Positions 10,586-22,431 are shown, counted from the first letter of the stretch. The stretch: 64,000 nt of DNA from Acanthosoma haemorrhoidale (GCA_930367205.1 OV884014.1:111861138-111925137); one strand, 5' to 3'. Notes: generated by a model not told the origin, from the sequence alone. Program-made: numbers and translations.

Positions 10586-11582
10586 TGATACCCGATGTCA
10601 GCGACTGTGAAATGACAGCACAATCTATTTAAAAAAAATATAGCTAACTTTCCAAAAAATGGTTTACAAAAATTGATGTTTGTGCTGTTTTTTTTTACTA
10701 AAAATATTTATATTTCGTGGTAAATATCGTCTAATAATCTCTCTAAATACGTTTCATAAATTTTATTTTAATGAAATGAAAAACGATTTCTGACTCTCCA
10801 TAAATTTATTAATTTATACCCAAACATTTTCGTGTTCGATCTGTAACATTCATCAGCTATACAAACAATGTAATTATGATCGAGTACAAAATGACATATT
10901 TGTTAAAAAAACTATCAAACAATCTAATCATATTATTATTGAATTTATGTTATAAGTTGTTAAAGCTATATAGAGAAATAAGGTGTTTTATATGATAATA
11001 TATAGACTCCACAACAGCGATAACTCTTCATTAGTGGATGAATGTTTACACGAAGCTAGCCAATATTGTGAAAATGGCTAATTGAAAAGGTGTAGGGTGT
11101 CAGGCAGGCACGGAAGGGCAAAGGGTTTTATATATTTCACTAATATATTCGAGTCCCTAGGCACTACACTACCTTGTACGTGTGTACACGATACAGGACA
11201 CCTCTCAAGTCGAAATATTTACAAATAAAAAAATGCAAAGCTCAGTCGTGAATACAGTAAGGGCACTTGAAATCTCGTGTGTTTTAACATTTGAATGGAG
11301 CGGACACAAATCACTACGGGCTTGACAAACAAAAACGGAACAAAAACAGTGAATTATCGCAGTCGGGGCCGAGGAGCGGTGTCACACAGTAGCCAGTTTT
11401 TGCCCGCCCTTGAACTAAGAATGTATAAGTAATTGGAATATTTTCAACGAGTGCACGTTGCAAGCAGCACTTCACTGCTTGGTCAAGCGGCACATTAAAT
11501 TTACAAGGGAAAAAAATAAATTAAATGTCAAGATCTAACACTGAGTTGAAATAAATATAAATTTAGAATATTTAGAACATAC
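10586..11582. other. loop of the inverted repeat, AT-rich, no gene recognised
   Basis: No domain-bearing frame, RNA or tandem repeat was recognised. GTACGTGTGTACACG at about 11175 is a short palindromic patch. Confidence 0.4.
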
Positions 11583-11868
11583 ATTATATATCTCGTTGTA
11601 ATATGTCTTGGGACTCATATGGACTTCAATTATGTAAAGAATTGTTAATTACTAATCTACAAAGTTATACTTAAGCCAATCTGGACATACGGAATAGAGC
11701 TATGGGGATAGCAAAAAAGTCGAACATCAAGCGTATCCAATCCTTTCAATCAAAGCCCTGAGAACAATAGTAAATGCCCCTTATTACGTCAGCAACAAAA
11801 CCCTTCATAAAGATCTCAATATACCTTACATCCTTGAACTCATCCCTTCCAAGTTCATGAAATCCCAT
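11583..11868 (+). mobile_element. LINE-B fragment, forming the right inverted-repeat arm
   Basis: From about 11653 the sequence matches LINE-B (CTACAAAGTTATACTTAAGC, then AAGTCGAACATCAAGCGTAT) up to CTTCCAAGTTCATGAAATCC near 11845, where it stops abruptly. The upstream 60 bp are the non-LINE segment shared in inverse orientation with 10531-10585. One-base indels break the reverse-transcriptase frame. Confidence 0.7.
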
Positions 11869-12200
11869 AGTTAACAACTAGGTAGGGATGGCTATGATAA
11901 AGTAATGAGATATACTCGTATACACCATATAGCAATAGCCAATGGGTACAATACAGACATGATAACGAAAATGAAACGGAATATTGAATATGGTGCACCA
12001 AACCATATCTAAGAAATATATACGGCAAATTAGAGAATATTTTAAAAACGGACAAAGGTGTAGCCTTCAAAAGTAAAGTAACTTCACGCAAAGAACATCT
12101 GATACAAAAAGCAAGCCAATTCTACCAACAACAACAGGAAGAACTTAAGCAACCACATACAGACGGGGGGTCTTTCATTAAGCGCTTCCGATCTTTAAAT
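11869..12200 (+). pseudogene. degenerate ORF remnant, possibly reverse-transcriptase-like
   Basis: One frame reads IANGYNTDMITKMKRNIEYG before a stop near 12008. A second frame from about 12055 reads FKSKVTSRKEHLIQKA and then DGGSFIKRF. The composition looks once-coding, and the first part faintly recalls the end of a reverse transcriptase, perhaps Penelope-like. I cannot name it with confidence. Confidence 0.25.
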
Positions 12201-12219
12201 TTAAATAAAACAAAGTAAG

Positions 12220-12980
12220 TGTGGGATATCATCAAAATATTTTATTTGTATAAAAGGCCTATTGATGCCATTATGTATTATGTATGGAATATAACATCGT
12301 GCAAATGTCCGCCGCGGCTTCGCCGGGTGGCGCGCATCCGAAATGTCATATTTCCCATGACTCTGGCGCATAAATCAGGCTGAATTTGACCGATGGCATG
12401 GGTTATGTTGGCTTTGAGGACCGCTGTGATTTGTGGCTTATTCGCATAGACCTGCGACTTAAGAAAATCCCACAAGAAAAAGTCTAACGGGGTCAAATCG
12501 CACGATCTCGGTGGCCAGTTCAGTTCAGCGAACACACGTCGTTGTCTATGGTCCTTTACCTTCAGTTCCTGGGTCAGTTGAATTTACTACGGGTGCAGGT
12601 CCAAGTCACGACGCAAAATACGCCAAGTTGTGGTCTGCGAAAGACCGAGTTCTTGTGAGCGACGGGAAATCGACTGCCTCGGATTCTCCTGCACACTCTC
12701 ACGGACAGCGGCGATGTTTCGGCAGATCTTGCGTTTCGTCGACGTACGGGTGTCGGTTGATTTTTCACTGATTCAGTGGACCCAAATTTATCCTGCGAAT
12801 CCTCTCAGTAGGACGGTTATGGCGACCGTGGAACGTTGCCCGAACAGAACACCCATATTGATAAAACAATTTTATCATTTGCACGTGTTGTTGAACGCTA
12901 TATCTGTCCATGGTGATTTGACAAAACAGATTGAATAAATGACAGCCAATTCGACAGATGCAGCTTCAACAATATGGCCG
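12220..12980 (-). mobile_element. Tc1/mariner-superfamily transposon remnant
   Basis: Minus-strand coding for the C-terminal half of a DDE_3-type transposase, related to the copies at 32255 and 43692. Element ends could not be fixed, because no terminal inverted repeat pair was found. Coordinates are therefore approximate. Confidence 0.65.
12278..12535 (-). pseudogene. Tc1/mariner transposase C-terminal remnant
   Basis: The 85-residue frame carries NWPPRSCDLTPLDFFLWDFL, the conserved block around the third catalytic acidic residue, then KSQVYANKPQ and a C-terminal RSRGGHLHDVIFHT. This is the best preserved copy of that block in the window; the two relatives have lost part of it. The upstream catalytic domain is scrambled by frameshifts (overlapping frames at 12511-12938). 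Confidence 0.75.
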
Positions 12981-13712
12981 CTATCGACTGTCAAAGTCCC
13001 TATCGGAAGACGCTTTAGTTGTATTGCATTTGAAAGAAAAAAATAGGAATAAGATTAAAAACTAACATTTTAGGAACGTTGGTTACAGGAATGGTCAAAG
13101 CAAAAACCAAGCGCCAGATAGAGGGAAAAAACGAAAACTTCAAAATGTTTAAATGTGTGTATAGAGTTATTTAAAAATTAAGTACATATTAATTTTACAT
13201 TTTAAATAACACTGCATGTTATCACTTTAATTGTCCATAGAACTTAAATAACTTTCTAACGTATTTTGAAATTTGTAAGTAAAAATTTTTCTTGTGTAAT
13301 TAAGTGATAGTAGTTATTTTTTATGTGATAATATTTAATATTTTTAGTGGATATTATTGCTGATAGTTCTTTTAATTTTTTAAAAAGATACCGATTTATA
13401 GCTTTAAAAAACAATAATTTAAATTCTTAATTTTTGAAAGTGCAATTTTTATTATGCACGGAACTATAATGTGTCTGACAAAAGCTTTATTTATGTTTTA
13501 TGACAATGTTCATTTTTTAGACATCGAAGTAGCCATCCTCAAGCACTAACAAAATTGTCTGATAAATAATATTTGTTAATGACATAATGTTTAAACATAG
13601 AGGTAATTAACATGGACACCAATTCATAACACAACTAGCACCAAATCCATGTTTTATTTTTTCAATAAGTTCTCTATCTTTCAAGTAGATGTATTTTCAA
13701 CATTGTTATATA
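12981..13712. other. AT-rich intergenic sequence
   Basis: No frame, RNA or shared repeat recognised. Confidence 0.5.
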
Positions 13713-13957
13713 TGTAAGTATATTGTGCGTTGTAAGTGGAGAATAGTTTGTTCCATGATGTAAGTAAATTGTGCGTTGTAAGTGGAGAATAGTTTGTTCC
13801 ATGATGTAAGTATATTGTGCGTTGTAAGTGGAGAATAGTTTGTTCCATGATGTAAGTAAATTGTGCGTTGTAAGTGGAGAATAGTTTGTTCCATGATGTA
13901 AGTAAATTGTGCGTTGTAAGTGGAGAATAGTTTGTTCCATGATGTAAGTAAATTGTA
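13713..13957 (+). repeat. 46-bp tandem repeat, five units plus a partial
   Basis: Unit starts at 13713, 13759, 13805, 13851, 13897 and 13943. Units are almost identical, differing at one site (GTAAGTATA or GTAAGTAAA). Each unit contains GTAAGTA and GTAAGTG. Because 46 is not a multiple of three, the minus-strand frames at 13674-13964 cycle the same peptide through three phases. They are a by-product, not a gene. Confidence 0.95.
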
Positions 13958-14751
13958 AATTCAATAAATATTATGTAATAAATTGCCTGTATGTTGATTG
14001 GTATTTTTATACACTGGAAATAAATAATACGTTTAGTTATTAATGATAGTACTACACATTAAATCATTTTGAAATAATAAATTTCATCCATTTTAATCTC
14101 TCAGAATCATGTTTATTTAAAATTAATAATAAACTTTTTTTTTTACTAATACTGGAACTAATTTAAATCCTCCCATTTCAAAAGCTCTGACCATCATGAA
14201 ATATGTAAGATAAAATTAATCTGGTTGAGAATAATGGAATTTAATTAAAGACATTTTAATCTCTAATCTAATAAAATATACTTTCTTTTTATTATTTATT
14301 ATTAGTTGATGGTTTTGATTCCACTGTTTTTAATAATTATTAGTCAATGAAAAACGAGAAACATGTGGTACCTCAGAGCATGTGGCTAGTAATCACTAAA
14401 AATAGTGGGACTAATACCACAGCTATTCGTTGAAATGTATTGTAATTAAAAAATAAAAAATTCTTATTGTCCCCTAAGAATAATAAATTGATACTAAAAA
14501 TAAATGAGATTCCTTAATGTCTGATAATATAATGAAAATGAAGAAATAGCAAACACGCATGTGCTAAGAAACCCAGCCTGTCGTAGAGCGAGGAGCGTGG
14601 AAGTGGCTCATATTTCTTAAAGTCGAAAGAGTTATTGTTAGTTTAGACGATTTAAATACCCGCTAAAATTATTAATTTGCTTTATATAAGCTTTAAAAAT
14701 CTATAAATAGAACATGAATTCATTTTATTTCCAAAACTAGTAGTCGTGGCC
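13958..14751. other. AT-rich intergenic sequence
   Basis: Nothing recognised apart from A/T-rich runs. Confidence 0.5.
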
Positions 14752-15139
14752 TGTAGCGTCGCTACATTATATACAGGTTTTGTCATTTTATAGAAATTAT
14801 ATAATGGAATAAACAAGTACAATGATACACATTATACGTGACTGGACTGAACTGACTAATAAAGGTGATGGGGCTCACCTTTTTGATAAAACTTAAAACT
14901 AACTTACATACTAATTCTTAACCTAATTTTTCTCCGACAGTCTGTTGCCATCGATGTGGAAGGGGTGGTGGGGGCCAGTGTTAAACACTGGGTAGGTTAG
15001 GTGATGCAACGGGTCAAAATACAGTAGAGCTGGCCGGAGGACACATTTATAGATTATCAGTTTGAGACGAAGCGACAAGTTGGGTGTAGTTAGCCAGTGG
15101 TAAAGCCGGTAAGACCTGTGCCGTACTTTTTCTATTTTA
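14752..15139 (-). mobile_element. LINE-A 3' end, reverse orientation
   Basis: Holds the terminal CCTGTAGCGTCGCTACAT (14752-14769), GATGGGGCTCACCTTTTTG (14867-14885) and the GCTGGCCGGAGGACACATTT block (15028-15047). All are shared in order with 24765-25060 and partly with 34400-34530. Remnants of the ORF end (complement of CACTGGCCCCCACCACCCCT) are interrupted by stops. Confidence 0.75.
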
Positions 15140-15550
15140 ATGGACGTAAGTGAAAATATAAATGAAATAAGGAGTGGTTCGTCAAAACGTAGCTTTTGGG
15201 ATCAGAGAAAAATTCTTCATTTCCTCTTAGTTCAAAAAAAAAACCCATTGTCTTTTTCCAATGTACACAGTACCAACAATCTTCGTGGTTTTATCTTTAT
15301 TTTCCAATCACGGTATAGTATGGACAATAAAATTGGCATCAAATGAGACACTAAGGGCAAATAGTTTGGTTAATATAATTTAGTTTTCAAGATCCTTAGG
15401 ATTGCATTGATATTGGACTTATTAAAGAGGAAAAACATACATTTTATTATCACTCTTATCCGACCAACCTTCTCGACGGAAATAGCGGCAACATGGTTGG
15501 CACCATTTCAAAGGGCTTGAAACACCTAACATCTACTGCTTTCTGTCTGG
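15140..15550. other. intergenic sequence
   Basis: A 68-codon frame at 15140-15346 shows no recognised domain and begins directly at the end of the LINE-A copy. Probably chance. Confidence 0.4.
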
Positions 15551-16416
15551 TTCGTATGTATTGGTTTACTTCGGTTCATTGCTATTGAAGGTTTAAGTGA
15601 TACCACCATCCTACCATATATATTGAGTTGGCTTAATGTCGTTTTAATTTAATCGTGTAGATTTATGTACATGTTGTTTAATAGCTTGAATAAGAGATTA
15701 TGTATGGCTGAACAGCAAGTGCTCTTTGTGGGTTATTTTTATTTTTAAGAAGCTCTCTTAAAAACTTTGGATTAAAACGGTTCGACGACTGTAAGAAACG
15801 TTCAATCAATGATCAACAAATCAAGCCCGGGAGACACTGAGTAATTCAATTATTAATCTTAAGCAATTAATAAAAATGTCTTCAATATTCACTAGAAAAA
15901 TAATAGAGTATTATAAAACTTGCTGTTTATGGCTTTCAAATTGTGATGATCTTAAATTGCATTCTGGCTTTGTTAAAGAGGAAATGATATCAGCTCTGGA
16001 AGATAATTTGCCTGAAACATCTCAGAATAAAAACTCGGAAGCGTGTAAATTATGAGAGCGCCGTGGAGCAGTTCCAAGAGAGCGTAAAGTCAATTACACC
16101 GGAAGGGGGGGGGGAAGGATTCTTAAAAACGTTTGAAAAAAATAAAATAAAAGTTGAGAGTGGTTTACGAGCGATAAATCTGAGAAGGGCCAGATCTTGC
16201 TAGTGGCTAAGTGCTCTCCTCCCGCCGTTATGAGCCCTTACGGGCGAGGGCTCGGAGGGAGCACGACTGTCGTTTAGCGGCCGATTTATAATATCTTATT
16301 CGACAACTTGAACATAAATCTACGCGACATTAAGTCCACTCAACTCTCATATGAGAGATGGCGGTATCAATTAAACCTTCAGTAGTAATGAACCGAAGTA
16401 AACCAATACATACGAA
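15551..16416. mobile_element. second element with long inverted ends
   Basis: Arms 15551-15699 and about 16283-16416 are reverse complements: TTCGTATGTATTGGTTTACT (15551-15570) pairs with 16397-16416. The match continues with small indels to AATAAGAGAT. The loop has no transposase and includes a G-tract at 16107-16116 and a GC-rich patch (16215-16290). It is non-autonomous and its superfamily is unknown. It does not share sequence with the 1037-2401 element. Confidence 0.55.
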
Positions 16417-17689
16417 TGAAAGGTTAACTAGTGCCAAAACTATGGAATTGAGGGAAGAAACTCAAGCCTGGACAGTCAATAACTAACAGGAGTGTTGGTA
16501 TTGACTGTCCAGACGCTTAATCGCCTTCAGGTGCAGTAAACTGTACTACTTTCAGTAAAATATTTAATATTGGTATAGCCCAATGGACTAAAGAAATAAC
16601 AATTTAAAATGAATACGCAAACTGTCAATTGCAAAACAAGAATAGATGTTTTCTCGAAGAGTTTCTCCTTCGTGCAAATTTAAAACCTCCATTACTTGAT
16701 AGATCTACTTGAAAATCAGACGGGTCGTGGGAAAGACTTGTTTTTAGAATTTACCGACATTTCACGAGAAAGGACGAACCGCACCGAATCATCTTGGGTC
16801 TTATCCATTCAAAAACTTTTTTTAAATACAATTTAATTCCTTAACCAGATGTAAATCTAAAAGAGCGTAATCTAAAAATGAAATCATGCTTATTTCTTCG
16901 CGAGTCTCAACACAGCCCATCCTCTACGAAATAGGTCCTTAGGAGGCGAGAACCGAACCTGGTCTCCACCGGTACAGACAGGAAGTGGTCCTCAAAAATG
17001 AACTGGTGTAAGATATTCTCCGTGTCTGCAGATCGATGCTGCGTACATTTGAAGGAGGTGGTACCTCGAAGACTGCAAGGTGGTACCTCGAAGACAATAA
17101 CTGTTTAAAGGAATTTCTCGCTGGGGGTGAGAGGTTAAGATCCAAGGGAACAAGCGTTCATCCTGCCCTATTTTACCTCTGGGAAAGGAAATTTACATAA
17201 TGAACGGAGATTCAGAAGGAAATGATAAAATGCCACTTGGGACGAGCTAATGAAGAACAATTAGGGACTGGATGTTTTCAACAGTTTTCTTACGGTTCGT
17301 TTCTTTTTTATTTTACAGATTCTAGCCCACTATTAACGCTAGTCTCAAGGTGCCAAAACAAGGGCGGGAGGCAAAAGAGATACGCTTAAAATTTTAAGGA
17401 ATTTCTAATATTAAGTGCTATTTAAATATTAAGTGCTAAAGGACTAAAAAATCGAAAAATTATATTTCCCGTTTTATAATTTATATTGGAGTGATTTGCG
17501 ACGGGGAATGGTATTAGATATAAAAGTATGCCCTAATGGTGGGAATTTCCGGAGCCAGGATCACAGGAAGAGTGGGAAGATGATAACAGATACATGTAGA
17601 GAGAGTTGGGGGGTTGAAGAGAAGATTTTAAGCTGCAGAAGACTCGAGGATACCCACAAATAGTTAAAGAAGATATTGCACAAACAACA
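16417..17689. other. intergenic sequence with a short duplicated motif
   Basis: AGGTGGTACCTCGAAGAC is present twice about 24 bp apart (17056-17095). The minus frame 16939-17145 is not recognised. Confidence 0.4.
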
Positions 17690-17866
17690 GAATAATGACA
17701 CTATCAAGACACGATAATGACACCAGCGCGACACAATAATGACACCACCAAGATACAGTAATGACGACAACATCAGGACACAATAATGACACCATCAACA
17801 CACAGTAATGACACCACCACGCCCCGACAATGATCCAATAATGACAACAGCAAGACACAATAAGAA
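17690..17866 (+). repeat. degenerate ~20-bp minisatellite
   Basis: About eight imperfect units built on ACAATAATGACACCACCAAG, with drift in length and sequence. Valine/tryptophan-rich minus-strand frames (17561-17873) are translations of the repeat and not genes. Confidence 0.8.
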
Positions 17867-18361
17867 GGTGCAAACCTAATATAGTAATATTTATTTAGTT
17901 AAGGCTCAAACTAAATAGAGATAAGTTAATTTTATTTATATTTTGGTCAACAAAGTAGTTTATAAAAAAAAAAAAAAATAGAATGGTAAACACGTTTTAA
18001 TACGTTTGTTTGCAGGGCAGTTTCAATCGAACAAAATTCCATGATTTTTCTACCGTTTGCTCTCAAACCTTTATTTAAATTACTTCATTTATTTTTCATT
18101 TTACACTTTAGATAGAATAGAATAGAATATAAAAAAAAAATTATTCCGGGACTAAGTCTCCTATGAATAACATAAAGTTATAATATAGTAAAAAAGAAAA
18201 CACAAACATCAATGCTTATGATCCACCTATAAGGAACAAAAACCCAACAATATGCAGAAGCCTGTACTGTATGATATTAAATAAAAACAATAAAATTAAT
18301 ACAAAAGGATAGATACTAACTCGAAGCCAACATTAATCTATACATATTAAACCATCGAGCA
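17867..18361. other. AT-rich intergenic sequence with poly-A tracts
   Basis: A run of 14 A at about 17966-17979 and AATAGAATAGAATA near 18116. No gene seen. Confidence 0.45.
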
Positions 18362-18710
18362 TTAGAAAATATAAAATAATGAATGAGGTAATCTATTCAC
18401 AGGCCAACGAGCGATGGTGAGAAGATGTTCAAAAAGAAATATTAGGAGGTAGAGAATTCTAGAGAGTAGTGGAGCAAGAAAGAAAGGGCCGATCGTACGC
18501 TGCAGTTTTGTGGGTAGGAGTATAAAGGTCAGAGAGCCGATATCTTGTGTTCCGGCAGTAGACTGAGGATTTGAACTTTCGATTATTGTATATATATATG
18601 TGTGTGTGACGCAAGTTGATGATTTGAAACAGGGATGAACCGAGAAAATGTTGTGCAGGGAAGGAGGGAACAGCCACCCTAATCCGATTTGTTTAACCAA
18701 CAACACCTTA
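18362..18710 (-). mobile_element. LINE-C 3' ORF remnant
   Basis: The minus strand carries the LINE-C C-terminus (CCACTACTCTCTAGAATTCT, complement at about 18459-18478, giving NSLPPN with a preceding stop) and the upstream YRLSDLYTPTHKTAAYDRP block. Two frames at 18362-18706 and 18459-18677 are pieces of one broken ORF. A TATATATATGTGTGTGTG microsatellite interrupts it at 18590-18607. Confidence 0.65.
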
Positions 18711-18759
18711 TTATGTAGATAAATATGGATCTAGTTTATTATAAAAACCAACAGACTAA

Positions 18760-18951
18760 TTAACAGATAGTGGCATTTGAACCCTCTCTTGCACACGCTA
18801 ATCCTCGTGCGGTCACATACCAATCCTGGCTGACACTCTCAGGTAATTCAAGCATCATGGACAATAGAAGGGTCATCGAGCTTTGAACCGTTGAACCAAA
18901 GCCCTCACGTACTCCATCACCTTCCACAGTTCGAATTTCTTCAGTTACCAA
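18760..18951 (-). other. unrecognised short open frame
   Basis: 63 codons including VEGDGVREGFGSTVQSSM. The patch has somewhat higher G+C than its surroundings, but no domain, splice signal or second copy in the window. Could be an exon fragment or chance. Confidence 0.15.
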
Positions 18952-19906
18952 ATTTCAATTTTTTCCAATAAGCTTCTTAAATGTCACGAATCAAAATTAT
19001 TTGTTCGGAGGTTCTCTTTGGATTGTCGAATAAAGAATAAGCCAATGTAAACATAATAATATATATTATATAATAAAAATTGATCAAATAAAGATGTTTT
19101 CATCAGGACTTTCCTAATAACTTAGCATTGCCGTCATCCGAAATTATCACACAAGACAGAAAGACCTGTACATTTTTGAAAATATGGCCTTTTCCATTCG
19201 AATCTCCATGATAAGAAAGTAAGATATGAAATCATTAATTTAAAAATATTGCTCGTCTTAAAAAAGAATTCTACAAATTGAAAAAAGTCAAGATTATAAA
19301 AACAGGAGTTGTTACGGAAAGAAGAGGATGAAAAATGAATGTTGTAGACCGAAGGACTCTGGGAGATAGAAATTAATGAAGGTCCAGGGAACATGAAACC
19401 ACTCCGTGATGAATTTGGAGTGGAAGGGAATGAACTAGGGAAAAATCTCAAGTATCAAGGAATCTCGGGAGAACAAATTCACCTTTCGGGTTATTATTTA
19501 TTAACAATACAGGCAAATAATACAGTGGAATCCCGATATTTCGTATCCCGATTACTCGTATTTCCGACTAATTCGTACATATTTACACAGGTAAGTGGTA
19601 TAAAAACAATGCATTTCAGTCCCCTCAGTAATTCGTATTATTTTTAGGCTCGAGGTCACTTAAAACGTCTTATAATACGTATTTTCTGCTTAAAAACCTC
19701 GTTAATTCGTACTGTTTCAAGAAAGGGAAAGAGGACAGTGAGAGACCAGAGAGCAGAATGAGTGCGAGATAAATGTTTTCTATTCTAATTCGTACTCTTT
19801 TTACAGAAAGGGAATAAGGAGAGGAGAGAGGGAAAGTTTTAGGAATTGTACTAAGCTTTTCTTTCGTTTCTACAGTTCAGTCTCGTTTTCGTTATGACAC
19901 GTTACC

Positions 19907-20287
19907 ATGCCTCCGAAAAAAGTTAGCCTCTCTGTTAAAGAGAAACCACAAATCACAAAGGCCGTGGCCAGTGGCTTTAAGCAAATTGACGTATCCAAGC
20001 GTTTTAACGTCCCTCGTTCCACGATCACATCAGTCCTGAATAACAAGGACAAAATCACTACCCAGACATCAAGCAGCAAAGTAAAACGCTTCAAGACTAG
20101 TGATTACCCACAACTTGAAGAGAACTTAAAAAAGTGGTTCGCGCAAGCAAGGAATTCAAATGTTGGAGGAAACATACCAAAAACCAGTTGGAGGAAATAT
20201 ACAAAGGAATTGACAATACCCGTCTGCAAGGGTTGCATCAGAAATAAATTACGGGTATTTTCCGTACAAATGATTGGTGTTTATTAA
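19907..20287 (+). pseudogene. Tigger transposase N-terminal remnant (CENP-B HTH)
   Basis: 126 codons from MPPKKVSLSVKEKPQITKAV. Residues 10-55 form the CENP-B-type helix-turn-helix (VSKRFNVPRSTITSVLNNKD). The second DNA-binding domain begins near residue 70 (LEENLKKWFAQARNSNV) but is cut off by an internal deletion into TSWRKYTKELTI and a short C-terminal tail. There is no DDE domain. It could still bind element ends, which is an inference. Confidence 0.8.
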
Positions 20288-20420
20288 ATCTAGAACATAA
20301 GTATGTACATATTTTTTATTGCATGTATTGTTTAGTTTAGTTTAGTATTAAGCAGTGTTTATTGCATAGTTTTTATCCTTACTACACTGTACATACTTCT
20401 TAATACATACATGTTTGCAT

Positions 20421-20520
20421 TTGTTTTTCCTTCACAGCCCCTTTAAATTTCCAGAAAATTATATATAATTACAGATCCTCAGGTGAATCTATTCAGAAAT
20501 CATTTTGTATTTCCTGTAGC
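20421..20520 (-). mobile_element. 100-bp LINE-A 3'-tail insertion in Tigger copy 2
   Basis: Flanked by exact 10-bp duplications ATGTTTGCAT (20411-20420 and 20521-20530) and absent from Tigger copy 1. The insert matches the extreme 3' part adjoining the LINE-A copy at 24690-24768 (CAGATCCTCAGGTGAATCTA is common to both), in minus orientation with a T-rich end. This is a very short 5'-truncated retrotransposition. Confidence 0.85.
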
Positions 20521-20632
20521 ATGTTTGCATTAATACCTTTTTTAATTTTGTACTCCCGATAATTGGTATTCCCGATAATTCGTACCAAACAGTCAGTCCC
20601 TTGACAATATGAATTATAGGGATTCTACTGTA

Positions 20633-22357
20633 TATGATAGAAAAATGACATCGGTTACAAACTTTAAAAACGCGGGCGAGGGTTCATCTTTAGTTTTGTT
20701 TTATTTTTTTTTACTTATTGTTAACTTGGAGAGGCAAACGTTTGTTCTACTAAAAAACATTGTAATATTCACACAAATTGAAGCATAGGTTTTTCAATAT
20801 ATTATGCTCGTTCAAAACAATGTGGGAATTTCATTAAAAAATCTGCACTACAAATCCAATCAGACCGCGAATGATAACTTTAATTTACAAGATAGAGTTT
20901 AAAGATCGGAAAAAAGGATCGTACATGTGTTAAAATATATTTTACGATTTGCTCACCGAAAAAGTTTATTGAAAGTGTCCTGTACTGTCTTTGTCAGTAT
21001 TTAAATAACTCTATTTGGAGTTAACGTTGTGCTGTAGACAACTTATTTCTTCTTTTTTTCAACGTCAATAACTTTCTAGGAGACTTGTTAGAAAATTTTG
21101 AAGTGGCCGAACTGGTAGTGGCAAGTGGAGTGCACTAAAACTAAAACTTTTCAATTCCTTTTTTCGAAATAATTGATAGAAAGTTTTCGGAACAACTTGA
21201 GCTCTGACAAAGATACCGAGTTTTTTAGTAACTTAAGTTTTTTTTATTTAGTGTACAAATGAAAAAAAAAATAAAAATATGCTCTGGGCTGCAAAAATGA
21301 TTTCTTGAGCTTTGTTAGGGCCGCTAGGTATTAATTTAATCCTTCTTTCTACGTATTTTCTTCATAAATGAAATAGGATTTTTTAAAATAATTAATCAAT
21401 TTACCCTATATATACGTGTGGATAAAATCATAAATCGCTTCTAACTTGCTTTCAAAATCAAGATTTTGTGTCAAACGTACATGTTTATAAAAAAAAAAAA
21501 AAACTTTGAAAGCTAAACCCTTTTCAAGTTTCCTTACAACTTAGAATGGGAGTTTAAAATGGCGTAAAATCTCATACATTCCTTATTATGGCGGGTTTGT
21601 TATCTCGTTCTTAACCTGAGAATATACATAAAAAACAAATCTTAAATTTCGTTCGTTTTTTTTGTACAGTTTAAAATCTTGTTTACTCACCATGCAACTT
21701 TATTATCTATCACATATTACATTTATGATAATTCAAATATATATGGTGGGTTACAATTAGAATATTTAGTCAAGCGGAGGAGTAAAGTAGTACAATTAAG
21801 TCAAATGAAGCAGCAAAACTATAAAAATCTTAACTTATTTATAACCTCTATCTCAAACTTTAAAGCAAAATCTAAAAATATAGCAAACGAAAAAAACAAC
21901 AGAACTATGAAGCAGGAATATTTATATAAAGTAATCACATCAGTGTAGTGCGTTCGTAGCATAACTCCAGCGCCGTGATTTTTCGAGTTATCTACGCCTT
22001 GTACAGTTTCTCATTTATAATTATCCGTCATTTATTCCTTTAGAAATTATTCTAACCAACGAATAACACTACAATATTTCACATTTCTAATTTATCATTT
22101 TAACATTACAAAAAAAACAGGAGAATACTGAAACTAACTTTACTAAGTGACACAAACTGGTGATTCTTAAATCTAGTGATTGATAATCATTCTAAACCAA
22201 GAAGCTTGGGTGCAAAATGCACGTTAGTTTCAATTTCATCATTTTTAAATACAATTTTTATATTGAAATACACCATTTTTTGGGAGATATGAGAAACTTG
22301 TCTGGGCACTGCGATATCTCTACTTTTACAAAAAAGAAAATTCTTTAGCACTATCTG
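20633..22357. other. AT-rich intergenic sequence
   Basis: An 89-codon lysine/asparagine-rich frame at 21679-21948 has no recognisable domain, and its composition matches the AT background. Nothing else recognised. Confidence 0.45.
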
Positions 22358-22431
22358 GTGTATAAAGGAATGTGCTTCTGGAGTTTAAACTGTTATATTG
22401 AAAAATGTCGATTACGTAGAATGTACAAGTA

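Larger units (their letters stand above)
19523..20630 (+). mobile_element. pogo/Tigger-type element, internally deleted, copy 2
   Basis: Starts CAGTGGAATCCCGATATT at 19523, ends with the complement of CAGTAGAATCCCTATAAT at 20630, with TA on both sides (19521-19522, 20631-20632). Colinear with 8454-9462 except for the 100-bp insertion at 20421-20520 and small indels. Confidence 0.85.

Noticed and set aside
13713..13957. CRISPR-like direct repeats
   Set aside because: Units are contiguous with no variable spacers, there are no cas genes, and the genome is eukaryotic.
13674..13964. 96- and 62-codon minus-strand frames
   Set aside because: Translations of the 46-bp repeat cycling through three phases.
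17561..17873. Tryptophan/valine-rich minus-strand frames
   Set aside because: Translations of the degenerate ~20-bp minisatellite.
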